Notes under the pieces: generated by a model
Databases searched by the model: none
What the model was told of the DNA's origin: nothing
What the model saw: only the letters and a program-made list of their open reading frames with translations
Made by a program: the position numbers and the translations under genes
Part shown: piece after piece, positions 11,202 to 18,341 of the stretch
How positions within the stretch are numbered: the stretch's first letter is position 1
How the letters are laid out: each line of letters starts with the position of its first letter
Assembly (NCBI RefSeq): GCF_007828725.1
Contig: NZ_VIUW01000002.1
Span: forward strand, 1 to 64,000
Source of the DNA: Marihabitans asiaticum
Lineage (GTDB): Bacteria > Actinomycetota > Actinomycetes > Actinomycetales > Dermatophilaceae
DNA length: 64,000 nt
Reading direction: 5' to 3'

Positions 11202-11465
11202 TCAGACGGCGCGCTTCTTCAGCTTGCGTCGCTCGCGCTCGGACAGACCCCCCCAGATACCGAAGCGCTCGTCGTTCGCGAGGGCGTACTCGAGGCATTC
11301 CTGCCGGACCTCGCAGCCCACGCAGACCTTCTTCGCCTCGCGCGTCGACCCGCCCTTCTCCGGGAAGAACGCCTCCGGATCGGTCTGGGCGCACAGCGAG
11401 CGCTCCTGCCACGAGAGCTCTTCTTCGTCATCCCCGACCGGGGTGAGCTTGATCAGGTCGTGCAT
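11202..11465 (-). CDS. whiB2: WhiB-family iron-sulfur transcriptional regulator (WhiB2/WhmD type)
   Basis: An 87-aa WhiB-like protein. The four cluster-binding cysteines are C25, C48, C51 and C57 (SLCAQTD, CVGCEVRQECLEYAL), followed by the family turn FGIWGGLSERERR and a basic tail KLKKRAV. The WhiB2/WhmD/WhiB subgroup is needed for septation and sporulation-type division in mycobacteria and Streptomyces. GAGGAGG stands 4 bases before the ATG, one of the strongest Shine-Dalgarno sequences in the window. Position next to DUF3499, the zincin-like gene and an FbiA-type gene matches whiB2 (Rv3260c) of M. tuberculosis, which supports the subgroup assignment. Confidence 0.93.
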   Translation of the reverse strand: MHDLIKLTPVGDDEEELSWQERSLCAQTDPEAFFPEKGGSTREAKKVCVGCEVRQECLEYALANDERFGIWGGLSERERRKLKKRAV

Positions 11466-11636
11466 TGACCCTCCTCGATGTCTCGCACTCGACCCGCGCG
11501 ATCTCTCGCGCCTCTGATGCCTGTTCACCCCGCACGAGGCGGGAGAGACATCACCGGAATTACACGCGTGTGATCCGCGATCCGTCAAGCCGGAAGCGGC
11601 GAACGGTCGCCCGCTCGCGCCTGCGAGACTGGCCCG

Positions 11637-12527
11637 ATGCGCCTCACCGTGCTCGCCGCAGGACACCGCTGCGCCCCCTTCGTCACCGCCCTGGTCCACG
11701 AGCCCGACGTGCTCGAGCCGACGGTGGTCGTCGGCACGGGCGACGAGCTGACCCATCTGGGGTTGCGGATCTCGCCGACGGCCGACACGGTCATCGACTC
11801 CCTCGTGGGACGCGCGGGCCCGCACGGGGCGAGCGTGGACGGAACCCTCGCCCAGCTGGACCTGACGAGCTGGGTCGACCTGCCGGACTCCCGGGTCGGG
11901 GTGCACCTCGCCCGCAGCACCTGGCTCGCCCGCTCGGTCCCGCCGAGCGAGGTGCTCGCCCGGCTCGCCCACGGCGCTGGCGTGCCTGCGACGGTGCGGC
12001 TGCTCCCCGCGACCGAGAGCCCGGTCGAGACGCACGTGGTCCTCGACAGCGGCGACGGGGACGCCCCCCAGGCCGCGGTGCACCTGAGGGAGTGGCGCGA
12101 ACGACTCGGCCAGCGACCCGAGCCGGCACGAGTGGTCGTCGCCGGCCTGGACCAGGCCGCGCCCGCGCCGGGGGTGCTGGACAGCATCCGCGGGGCGGAC
12201 GCGGTCGTGCTGGCCCCCGCCGACCCGTTGCTCGACCTGGGTGCCGTCCTCGGCGTGCCGGGTGTCCGCGATGCGCTGCGCGGGACCGGCGCACCGGTCG
12301 TCGTGCTCGGTCCGGAGCTGCTCGGCCCCACGCCCGGGCTCTCCGTGGCGGATCTGCCCGACGGCCCCGCTGGCGCCGCCCGCCTCTACCGGGACATCGC
12401 GGACGTCTGGGTCACGAGCGAGGACGCCGACGATCTCCCCCCGTCGCTGCGGTCGGTCCGGGCTACCTCCGCCGATCCGAGGGAGGTGGCCCGAGCGGCC
12501 GTGGAGGCCCTCGGGGCGCGACCCTGA
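11637..12527 (+). CDS. CofD/FbiA-like protein, degenerate
   Basis: Stands in the position of fbiA (2-phospho-L-lactate transferase of coenzyme F420 synthesis), divergent from whiB2, and is recognisable by LRISPTADTVIDSL, RLLPATESPVETHVVL, AAPAPGVLDSIRGADAVVLAP and GAVLGVPGVRDALRGTGAPVVVLGP. Key residues are lost: the N-terminal glycine-rich GGVGGA loop is AAGHRCAP, the GDDxxxHGL metal motif is GTGDELTHLGL, SPDxDT is SPTADT, and APSNP is APADP. At 296 aa it is shorter than the roughly 330 of active enzymes. No fbiB follows. It may be a non-catalytic relic or have a new role. GAGACT 6 bases before the ATG fits a weak leaderless promoter. Confidence 0.75.
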   Translation: MRLTVLAAGHRCAPFVTALVHEPDVLEPTVVVGTGDELTHLGLRISPTADTVIDSLVGRAGPHGASVDGTLAQLDLTSWVDLPDSRVGVHLARSTWLARSVPPSEVLARLAHGAGVPATVRLLPATESPVETHVVLDSGDGDAPQAAVHLREWRERLGQRPEPARVVVAGLDQAAPAPGVLDSIRGADAVVLAPADPLLDLGAVLGVPGVRDALRGTGAPVVVLGPELLGPTPGLSVADLPDGPAGAARLYRDIADVWVTSEDADDLPPSLRSVRATSADPREVARAAVEALGARP

Positions 12528-12540
12528 GCGCCGACCCCCG

Positions 12541-13458
12541 CTAGAAGCGCGTCGGCAGGTGCGTCGGGAGCGTGCGCCGCGGACCGCGCCGGGGAACCTG
12601 GCCGCCGGCGGCCGTGACGATGCGGCACGCCCGGTGCCGGTGACCGGCGTAGGGCACGAGCAGCCGCGCGAGGTCGTCGTCGTCGCCGATCTCTCCGGTG
12701 AGCGCCAGGGTGACGTTCCGGGCGAGGTGGTAGTCGCCGAAGCTCACCGCGTCGGCGTCGCCGAGCGCCCGCTGCGCCACCTCCGCCGCCGTCCACACCC
12801 CGACACCAGGCAGTGCCCGTAGCCGTCGGCGGGCGTCGACGGGAGCGAGGTCGGCGCACTCCTCGACCCGCCCGGCGGCCCGCGCCACCGTGACCACGAC
12901 CCGGCTGCGGGCCGAGTCGACCCCGGCGCGCAGCCACGCCCACGACGGGACGAGAGCCCAGCCGCGGGCGTCGGGTGGGCAGACCAGCCCGAGGCGCTCG
13001 CCCGGCCCGGGTGCCGGGCACCCGTAGCGTCGGACCAGCTGCCGGTAGGACGCGAAGGCCTCGCGCCCGGTCACCCGCTGCTCCAGCGCAGCACACACGA
13101 GCGCCTGGAGGACCAGGCGTGAGGCGGGGACGCGGTACCCCGACCAGGACGGCCAGGCGCGGGCGACGAGGTCGTGCGAAGGGGTGAACCCGGCTGGGTC
13201 GTCCCGCCCACCAAGGAGGTCGGGCAGAGCCTCGAGGAACCACTCGGCGCCAGGCCCCCACGCGCTCGCCTCGACCTGCTGGCGGGAGGCAAGGCGGGCC
13301 GTGACCGGGCCTGACGGCGTGGTCCAGGCCAGCCACCATCCGTCGGGTCGGCGAGCAGAGGTCGGGTCGCCGGCGCCGCGGCGGAACGGGCCCAGTACGC
13401 GGTCGAGGTCGACCGGGTCGCTCAGGCCGGCCGGCTGGTGCCGACGGGTGAGCTCCAC
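12541..13458 (-). CDS. DNA-3-methyladenine glycosylase, AlkA-like (HhH-GPD)
   Basis: A 305-aa protein that should remove alkylated bases from DNA as the first step of base-excision repair. The helix-hairpin-helix is LRALPGVGVWTAAEVAQRALG, followed by DAVSFGDYHLARNV, where the Asp of FGDYHL is the catalytic residue of the family. The N-terminal 130 residues are the AlkA-type lead domain, and there is no N-terminal methylated-DNA (Ada) domain. The start (GTG) comes one base after the stop of the methyltransferase gene, so this repair gene is the last cistron of the glycan operon. Its 3' end converges on the FbiA-like gene with 13 bases between. Confidence 0.88.
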   Translation of the reverse strand: MELTRRHQPAGLSDPVDLDRVLGPFRRGAGDPTSARRPDGWWLAWTTPSGPVTARLASRQQVEASAWGPGAEWFLEALPDLLGGRDDPAGFTPSHDLVARAWPSWSGYRVPASRLVLQALVCAALEQRVTGREAFASYRQLVRRYGCPAPGPGERLGLVCPPDARGWALVPSWAWLRAGVDSARSRVVVTVARAAGRVEECADLAPVDARRRLRALPGVGVWTAAEVAQRALGDADAVSFGDYHLARNVTLALTGEIGDDDDLARLLVPYAGHRHRACRIVTAAGGQVPRRGPRRTLPTHLPTRF

Positions 13459-13459
13459 G

Positions 13460-14329
13460 TCACCTCTTGCGGAAGGTGAGCAGGATGAAGGTGTAGTCGA
13501 GGTCGACCCGCTTCCAGTGCACCGGGCGCTCGGGGTGGCGCAGCGCCGCGTCGTCGAGCTCGCCGACGAGATCGAGCTCGTAGCGATCGGCCAGGGTGAC
13601 GAGCTCGCCGACCTCGGACGGCGAGAAGATGTGCACCGGCGAGCCGTAGATCTGCTTGCCGGTCGTGTCCGGGGGCGACTCGTCGTAGTCGGTCGAGACG
13701 ACGAGGACCCCCCCGGGGCGCAGGATGCGCGCCGACTCGCGCACGAAGGCTTCGAGCGGGACCCCGTGCTCGATCACCGACATGCAGGTGATGGCGTCGA
13801 GGTGGGCGTCTGGCAGGCCGGTGTCAGTGACGTCGCCGTGGCGGAAGACGACACCGTCCCGCGTCACCACTCGACCGAACTCGAGGTTGATGCCGAGCAA
13901 CGACCCTGGGAGCGAGCCGAGCCCGTAGAGCCGCAGCCAGGGCAGCACCGGCGAGTACCGGGCGCTGCCGGCATCCATGACCTTGGCCGTGCGTGAGCCG
14001 TCGTCTGCGAGCGAGAGCACCGCCCCGACCGCACCGAGGGCGTCCCAGTTCTTCGGCAGGTCCCGGTGCAGCGGGAGCCGCAGGCGCTTGGCCTCGGCCA
14101 CCGCCGCGCGCCACGTCGCAGTGTCCTGCAGGACCGCGGTCGGGGGCACGGCTGTCGGTGCCGGCCGGCCGCCGCCGACGCCCTTGCCCGCCTCGAGCCG
14201 GCGCTGGGCCGCGACCCGTCCCCAGAGCACTCGTTCCGCGATCCGTTTCGCCGCGGCCAGCGCGGCGCCGCCGGGAGGAGCGGCCACCTGGGGCTCGCGG
14301 CCGGCGGGGTGAGGCGGTGTCCTAGCCAT
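13460..14329 (-). CDS. SAM-dependent methyltransferase (class I)
   Basis: A 289-aa protein with a class I methyltransferase core from about residue 105: KVMDAGSARYSPVLPWLRLYG (motif I, with AGS rather than GCG), LEFGRVVTRDGVVFRHGDVTDTGLPD, LDAITCMSVIEHGV (motif IV), RILRPGGVLVVSTDY (motif post-I/VI). The HGD..D and SVIEHG patterns are those of small-molecule or glycan methyltransferases. The N-terminal 60 residues are low complexity. The ATG at 14327-14329 overlaps the flippase-like gene by 8 bases. Placed between a flippase-like protein and glycosyltransferases, it probably methylates a sugar of the surface polymer; this is inferred from context only. Confidence 0.82.
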   Translation of the reverse strand: MARTPPHPAGREPQVAAPPGGAALAAAKRIAERVLWGRVAAQRRLEAGKGVGGGRPAPTAVPPTAVLQDTATWRAAVAEAKRLRLPLHRDLPKNWDALGAVGAVLSLADDGSRTAKVMDAGSARYSPVLPWLRLYGLGSLPGSLLGINLEFGRVVTRDGVVFRHGDVTDTGLPDAHLDAITCMSVIEHGVPLEAFVRESARILRPGGVLVVSTDYDESPPDTTGKQIYGSPVHIFSPSEVGELVTLADRYELDLVGELDDAALRHPERPVHWKRVDLDYTFILLTFRKR

Positions 14330-15311
14330 GAGGGTCAACTGTACGTTCTGGCAGCAGGTGATGTGCTCGTGCCCAGAGCCATCCGATCGCGGCCCAGGCG
14401 ACATCGGCGACGACGGTGTAGAAGCGCGCGACGACGACCACTGCGGTCGCCGCGGCGAACGGCATCGCCGTCGCGAGCAGGACGATCATCACCCCGTCGC
14501 GCACGCCGACCCCGGCCGGCATGATGACGGTGAACATGCCGATGCCCGCCGCGAGGAGATACCCGCTCACGCTGATCAGGACCAGGTGGGCCGCGTCGGC
14601 GTCGGCGTCGGCCACCGACTGGGCCAGGACCCAGACCGAGGCGCCCCCGGCGAGCCAGGAGAGGGTGAACCACAGCGTCGAGAGACCGATCGCCGGCAGC
14701 GTGAGGTCCTGCCCGAGCGGTTCACGGCGCAGCATCCGGAAGAGCAGCCGGATCGCGCGGTTGAGCACTGGTGGCCAGAGCGCGAGGAGCAGCCCCCCGA
14801 TCACCGCGGCGAGGAACCACCCGGGCAGCTGCGCCTCCCCTCGGGTGACCAGGGCGGGCAGCGCCGGCAGCCCGGCAACCATCCCGCAGAGGGCTGACAG
14901 GGCGATGGTGATCAGGCCGACGACGGCGGTCCGCCGCCGGGGAATGCCGAGCTTGTGCGCCATGTCGGCCTGGACCACGACCGACCACACCGACCCGGGG
15001 AGGTACTTGCCCAGCTGGCCGACGAAGAACACTCCGGACGCGGGGGCAAGGTGCAGCCTGGATCCGAGGTCGGCCAGGAGGACCCGCCACCCGAGGACCG
15101 TGAGGACCGGGGAGATCATCGCGAGCAGCAGCGCCAGGGCGAGGGTCCCCACACCGATCTGGCGGAAGGAGCCGGACACCTCGTCCCAGTTGCGAATCAG
15201 CGCCCACGCCACCGCAAGGGTCACGAGGACGAGGAAGGCCATGCGGACCGCGTCCATCAGCCGTTTGCGCGGGGAGCGCTCCGCCGACCTTGACGGCCGA
15301 GCGGAGGTCAT
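14322..15311 (-). CDS. Flippase-like membrane protein (lysylphosphatidylglycerol synthase TM/UPF0104 family)
   Basis: A 329-aa integral membrane protein with about eight helices and the family signatures LLADLGSRLHLAPASGVFFVGQLGKYLPGSVW (the GQLGKYLPG block is diagnostic) and AAGIGMFTVIMPAGVGVRDG (PAGVGVRE-type motif). Members of this family are related to the transmembrane half of MprF and are found in many polysaccharide loci, where they are thought to move or hold lipid-linked intermediates. Its ATG overlaps the upstream glycosyltransferase stop by 4 bases and its own stop overlaps the methyltransferase start, so it is tightly coupled in the operon. Confidence 0.85.
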   Translation of the reverse strand: MTSARPSRSAERSPRKRLMDAVRMAFLVLVTLAVAWALIRNWDEVSGSFRQIGVGTLALALLLAMISPVLTVLGWRVLLADLGSRLHLAPASGVFFVGQLGKYLPGSVWSVVVQADMAHKLGIPRRRTAVVGLITIALSALCGMVAGLPALPALVTRGEAQLPGWFLAAVIGGLLLALWPPVLNRAIRLLFRMLRREPLGQDLTLPAIGLSTLWFTLSWLAGGASVWVLAQSVADADADAAHLVLISVSGYLLAAGIGMFTVIMPAGVGVRDGVMIVLLATAMPFAAATAVVVVARFYTVVADVAWAAIGWLWARAHHLLPERTVDPHG

Positions 15312-17209
15312 CGGCGTCGCAACGTCAGTCGGACCACGGCGTAGGCGTCGCTGGACTCCCGGTCGGCGGCCGTCGCATCGGCCGCGTGCCGGATCTGCTC
15401 GGTGATGTCTCCGTCCAGGTCACCGACGAGGGCCAGTCCGGCGTTGTCCGACCGGGCGAGCACCGCGCGCAGGTCCGCGGGACTGACGGAGTCCGCGTGG
15501 TCGCCACCGACCGCGACGGTCAGCGACAGGACGCCACGTGAGCGCAACGCCCAGGAGGCCTGGGTGACGATCTCGTCGAGGTCGGAGCCGTCGGCACCCC
15601 CTGGGTGCAGGGCCACGATGACGTCGAGGCTGGCGGTGTCCAGGTCGACGACGTCGATGCTGGAGCGCGACCCTGCGTGCTCGACCTCGACCGGCGCGTA
15701 CCCCAGCGTCCGAGCCCAGCGGGCGAAGGGGGATCCCGGGCCGGAGAGGTCGAGGACCGTGGCGGAGCGGCGCCGGTCGCCGTGCACGGCGACCAACGTC
15801 TCCAACGCCCCCAGCGCCGCCCAGGCCGCGACCGGATCCGGGCGCCCTGGCAGGTCGAGACGCCGGGCGAGGTCGCGGGCGCGGGTCGCCTGCTCGTCCG
15901 CGGCGAGGACATCGGTCGGGCGCACCCAGTCGGGGAAGTCCCTCGGCGTCAGCTCGAGCACCGGGACCCTGCGGCGAACCGAGGCCCGGCCGAGATCCTT
16001 CACCGCGCGCGCCGCGCGCCTCCCCAGGCTCGACGGTGAGGTGGTCACCCCTTCGCCGGGCTGGGGGACCGCGACGGCTCCGTGGTCGGCGACCGCCTCG
16101 AGGGTGCCGACGTACCGCGCCCAGGGGCCGCTGAGGTCTGGCTCCCGGACACCCGCGCGCAGCCGCTCGACCGCGCCGGGATCGGCCAGCGTGCGCAGGG
16201 CCGCCTCGATCGCGTCCTCGTCCCCCGGGGGGACGAGCAGACCGTCGACCCCGTCGCGCACCTGGTCGGCGAAGGTGCCGACACGCGAGGCGAGGACGGG
16301 CAGACCGTGCCGGTGCGCCAGGAGGACGTTCTGCGAGGCGGTGGCGCTGCGGTAGGTGAGAGCAAGGACGTCGTGCCGGGCGAGCAGCTCGGCGATCCGC
16401 TCGGCCGGGACGTAGCCCGGATGGATCTCGACGCGGTCTCGCAGGCGGGGGTCGGCCGCCAGCTCACGGATCGTCGTGCCGGCGTCACCCCACATCTCCC
16501 CGGCGACGGTCAACGACACCTCCGGGACATTGGTCATCGCCCGCATGAGCACGTCGATGCCCTTGTAGCCGCGCACCAGCCCCAGCGCGAGCAGCCGGGC
16601 CGGACCCTCATGGCGCTCGCGCCGGACCGGTGCCCCGCCGGGCAGGTGGGCGGGCAGGTCGGTGACGACGACGTGTGCGGCGTCGAGCTCACGGGCCAGA
16701 CGGGCCTGGTCTGCGGAGTGCACGATGACGGCGTCGACCCGACGGAAGAACGCGCGCATCAGCCGCGAGTCACCGGGATGCGGCTCGTGCGGCAGCACGT
16801 TGTGGGCGATGACGACGCTGCGCGGGCCGTGCCCGGTGCTGGACGTGCGCCCCGCCCCCGCGGCGCGCAGGAGGAGCAGGTGCAGAGGCACCACGGGTGG
16901 GATCACGTGGACGACGACGATGACGTCGGCCCCCTGCAGCTCACGCCCGGCCCGCACCAGGGTGTCCGGTCGAGCCCAGGAGAGCCGGTGCTCGGTGCCC
17001 GGGAAGGGCTCGACGTCGGGGCCTCCACCCGGCACGGACTGCTCCCCCGGGTAGAGCAGGCTCGGGTAGAGATGGGTCCACGAGACGAGCCGCACGTCGT
17101 GGCCCGCCGCGGCGAGCTCGTGGGCCAGGGTGGTGGTGTGGCTCGCCACACCACCCTTGTACGGATGCGTCGGGCCGACGACGGCGACCCGCAGGGCCTG
17201 CTGACTCAT
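15308..17209 (-). CDS. GT4 glycosyltransferase fused to a methyltransferase-like domain
   Basis: A 633-aa protein in two parts. Residues 1 to about 375 are a GT-B family 4 enzyme: VAVVGPTHPYKGGVASHTTTLAHEL at the N-terminus, LLALGLVRGYKGIDVLMRAM, VEIHPGYVPAERIAELLARHDVLALTYRSATASQNVLLA and GLLVPPGDEDAIEAAL. Residues from about 430 to the end resemble a class I methyltransferase, but motif I reads VLDLSGPGSPFARWART and lacks the usual GxGxG, so this half may not bind SAM. I chose the ATG at 17207-17209 because the GT4 fold starts there; the frame is open further upstream but that part overlaps the GT2 gene. Five bases separate it from the GT2 stop. Confidence 0.85.
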   Translation of the reverse strand: MSQQALRVAVVGPTHPYKGGVASHTTTLAHELAAAGHDVRLVSWTHLYPSLLYPGEQSVPGGGPDVEPFPGTEHRLSWARPDTLVRAGRELQGADVIVVVHVIPPVVPLHLLLLRAAGAGRTSSTGHGPRSVVIAHNVLPHEPHPGDSRLMRAFFRRVDAVIVHSADQARLARELDAAHVVVTDLPAHLPGGAPVRRERHEGPARLLALGLVRGYKGIDVLMRAMTNVPEVSLTVAGEMWGDAGTTIRELAADPRLRDRVEIHPGYVPAERIAELLARHDVLALTYRSATASQNVLLAHRHGLPVLASRVGTFADQVRDGVDGLLVPPGDEDAIEAALRTLADPGAVERLRAGVREPDLSGPWARYVGTLEAVADHGAVAVPQPGEGVTTSPSSLGRRAARAVKDLGRASVRRRVPVLELTPRDFPDWVRPTDVLAADEQATRARDLARRLDLPGRPDPVAAWAALGALETLVAVHGDRRRSATVLDLSGPGSPFARWARTLGYAPVEVEHAGSRSSIDVVDLDTASLDVIVALHPGGADGSDLDEIVTQASWALRSRGVLSLTVAVGGDHADSVSPADLRAVLARSDNAGLALVGDLDGDITEQIRHAADATAADRESSDAYAVVRLTLRRR

Positions 17210-17214
17210 CGCGC

Positions 17215-18288
17215 CTAGGACGAGTCGCGCGAGCGCACGAGCAGGTCCGCCATCAGCGCCAACGAGCCGATGAGGATCCCGCTGACGATGAGCAAGATGG
17301 TGCTGGCCGGGAAGTAGAAGGGGTGGCGCACCATGTCGACGACGAACTTCACCGCACCGATGAGGACCAGCCACAACGCCGGGGGCATGAGGACCCGTAG
17401 CGGGTCGAAGTACATCACCATGCGCAGCACCTGGAGGATGTACCGGTACGCGTCGCCGAAGAACTTGAACTTGCTCTTGCCCGCACGCTTGAAGTACTCG
17501 GTCTCGACGTACTTGATGTCGTGCTGGTTCATCAGGAAGGCCAGCGTGATCGTCGTGACGCAGGAGAACCCCGGTGGCAGCAGCCGGAGGTACGGGAGCG
17601 AGACCGAGCGGCGGAAGGCTCGCAGCCCGGAGTTCAGGTCCGGGATGCGCTGACGGCTCAACCACTCGGCGATCTTGCGGATGACGAACTTGGCGGGCAC
17701 CCGCGCCCACTTGTGCGTGCCCTGCTCGGTGGTCCGCGCGCCCACGACCTGGTCATAGGAGTCGTCCTCGACGAGCGTGCGCACCAGCTCGGGGATGCGC
17801 TCGTTCTCGTAGGTCATGTCGGCGTCGGTCCACACGACGATCTCGCCGCGCGCCTCCTGGGTGCCGATACGCCGCGCCGTCCCCGACCCGCCGTTGCGGC
17901 GGAAGGCGAGGATGCGCATCTGCGGGTAGGTCGCAGCGGCGCTGGTCAGCACCGCCAGGGTGTCGTCGGTGGAGGCGTCGTCGATGCACAGCAGCTCGTA
18001 CTCGAACTCGCTGTCGTCCATCACCGCGCTGATCCGCTCGAGCTCGAGGAGGACGTGCTCCCCCTCGTTGTAGCAGGGGAGCACGATGGTCACCTGTGGG
18101 TCGCCCGGTCTGCGGTCGATCGGCTCCCGGACGCCGACGTGCTCCACCGCCGGGTGACGGTGGCGGCGGTCACCGCCCACCGCAGACGTCACCGGGTACT
18201 CCTCCCGGGGCGTGACCGATCCCGTCGTCGGCTGCGGCGTCCCGGGTGAACCGGTCGCCTGGTGCGGGGGCTGGGTGGGCTCGCTCAT
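17215..18288 (-). CDS. Family 2 glycosyltransferase, polyprenyl-phosphate type (DPM1/GtrB-like)
   Basis: A 357-aa protein. After about 70 variable residues it has a GT-A domain with VTIVLPCYNEGEHVLLELERI, LCIDDASTDDTLAVL, FRRNGGSGTARRIGTQEARGEIVVWTDADMTYEN (DxD as DAD) and IPDLNSGLRAFRRSV. Two C-terminal helices follow (MPPALWLVLIGAVKFVVDMV and ILLIVSGILIGSLALMADLLV). This layout is that of enzymes that load a sugar on undecaprenyl or decaprenyl phosphate for use by GT-C transferases; the adjacent GT-C protein fits that. Start at ATG 18286-18288 is a choice between this and a slightly longer frame; no clear Shine-Dalgarno. Confidence 0.87.
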   Translation of the reverse strand: MSEPTQPPHQATGSPGTPQPTTGSVTPREEYPVTSAVGGDRRHRHPAVEHVGVREPIDRRPGDPQVTIVLPCYNEGEHVLLELERISAVMDDSEFEYELLCIDDASTDDTLAVLTSAAATYPQMRILAFRRNGGSGTARRIGTQEARGEIVVWTDADMTYENERIPELVRTLVEDDSYDQVVGARTTEQGTHKWARVPAKFVIRKIAEWLSRQRIPDLNSGLRAFRRSVSLPYLRLLPPGFSCVTTITLAFLMNQHDIKYVETEYFKRAGKSKFKFFGDAYRYILQVLRMVMYFDPLRVLMPPALWLVLIGAVKFVVDMVRHPFYFPASTILLIVSGILIGSLALMADLLVRSRDSS

Positions 18289-18341
18289 CTCGTGAGTGAG
18301 GGTATCCCCCGTGAGCGCGGCCGGCCGCATCCGCTGCGGCC

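Noticed and set aside
17210-17710. N-terminal extension of the GT4 gene into the GT2 gene
   Set aside because: The extension is an out-of-frame reading of the GT2 3' end; the GT4 fold begins at the ATG of 17207-17209.
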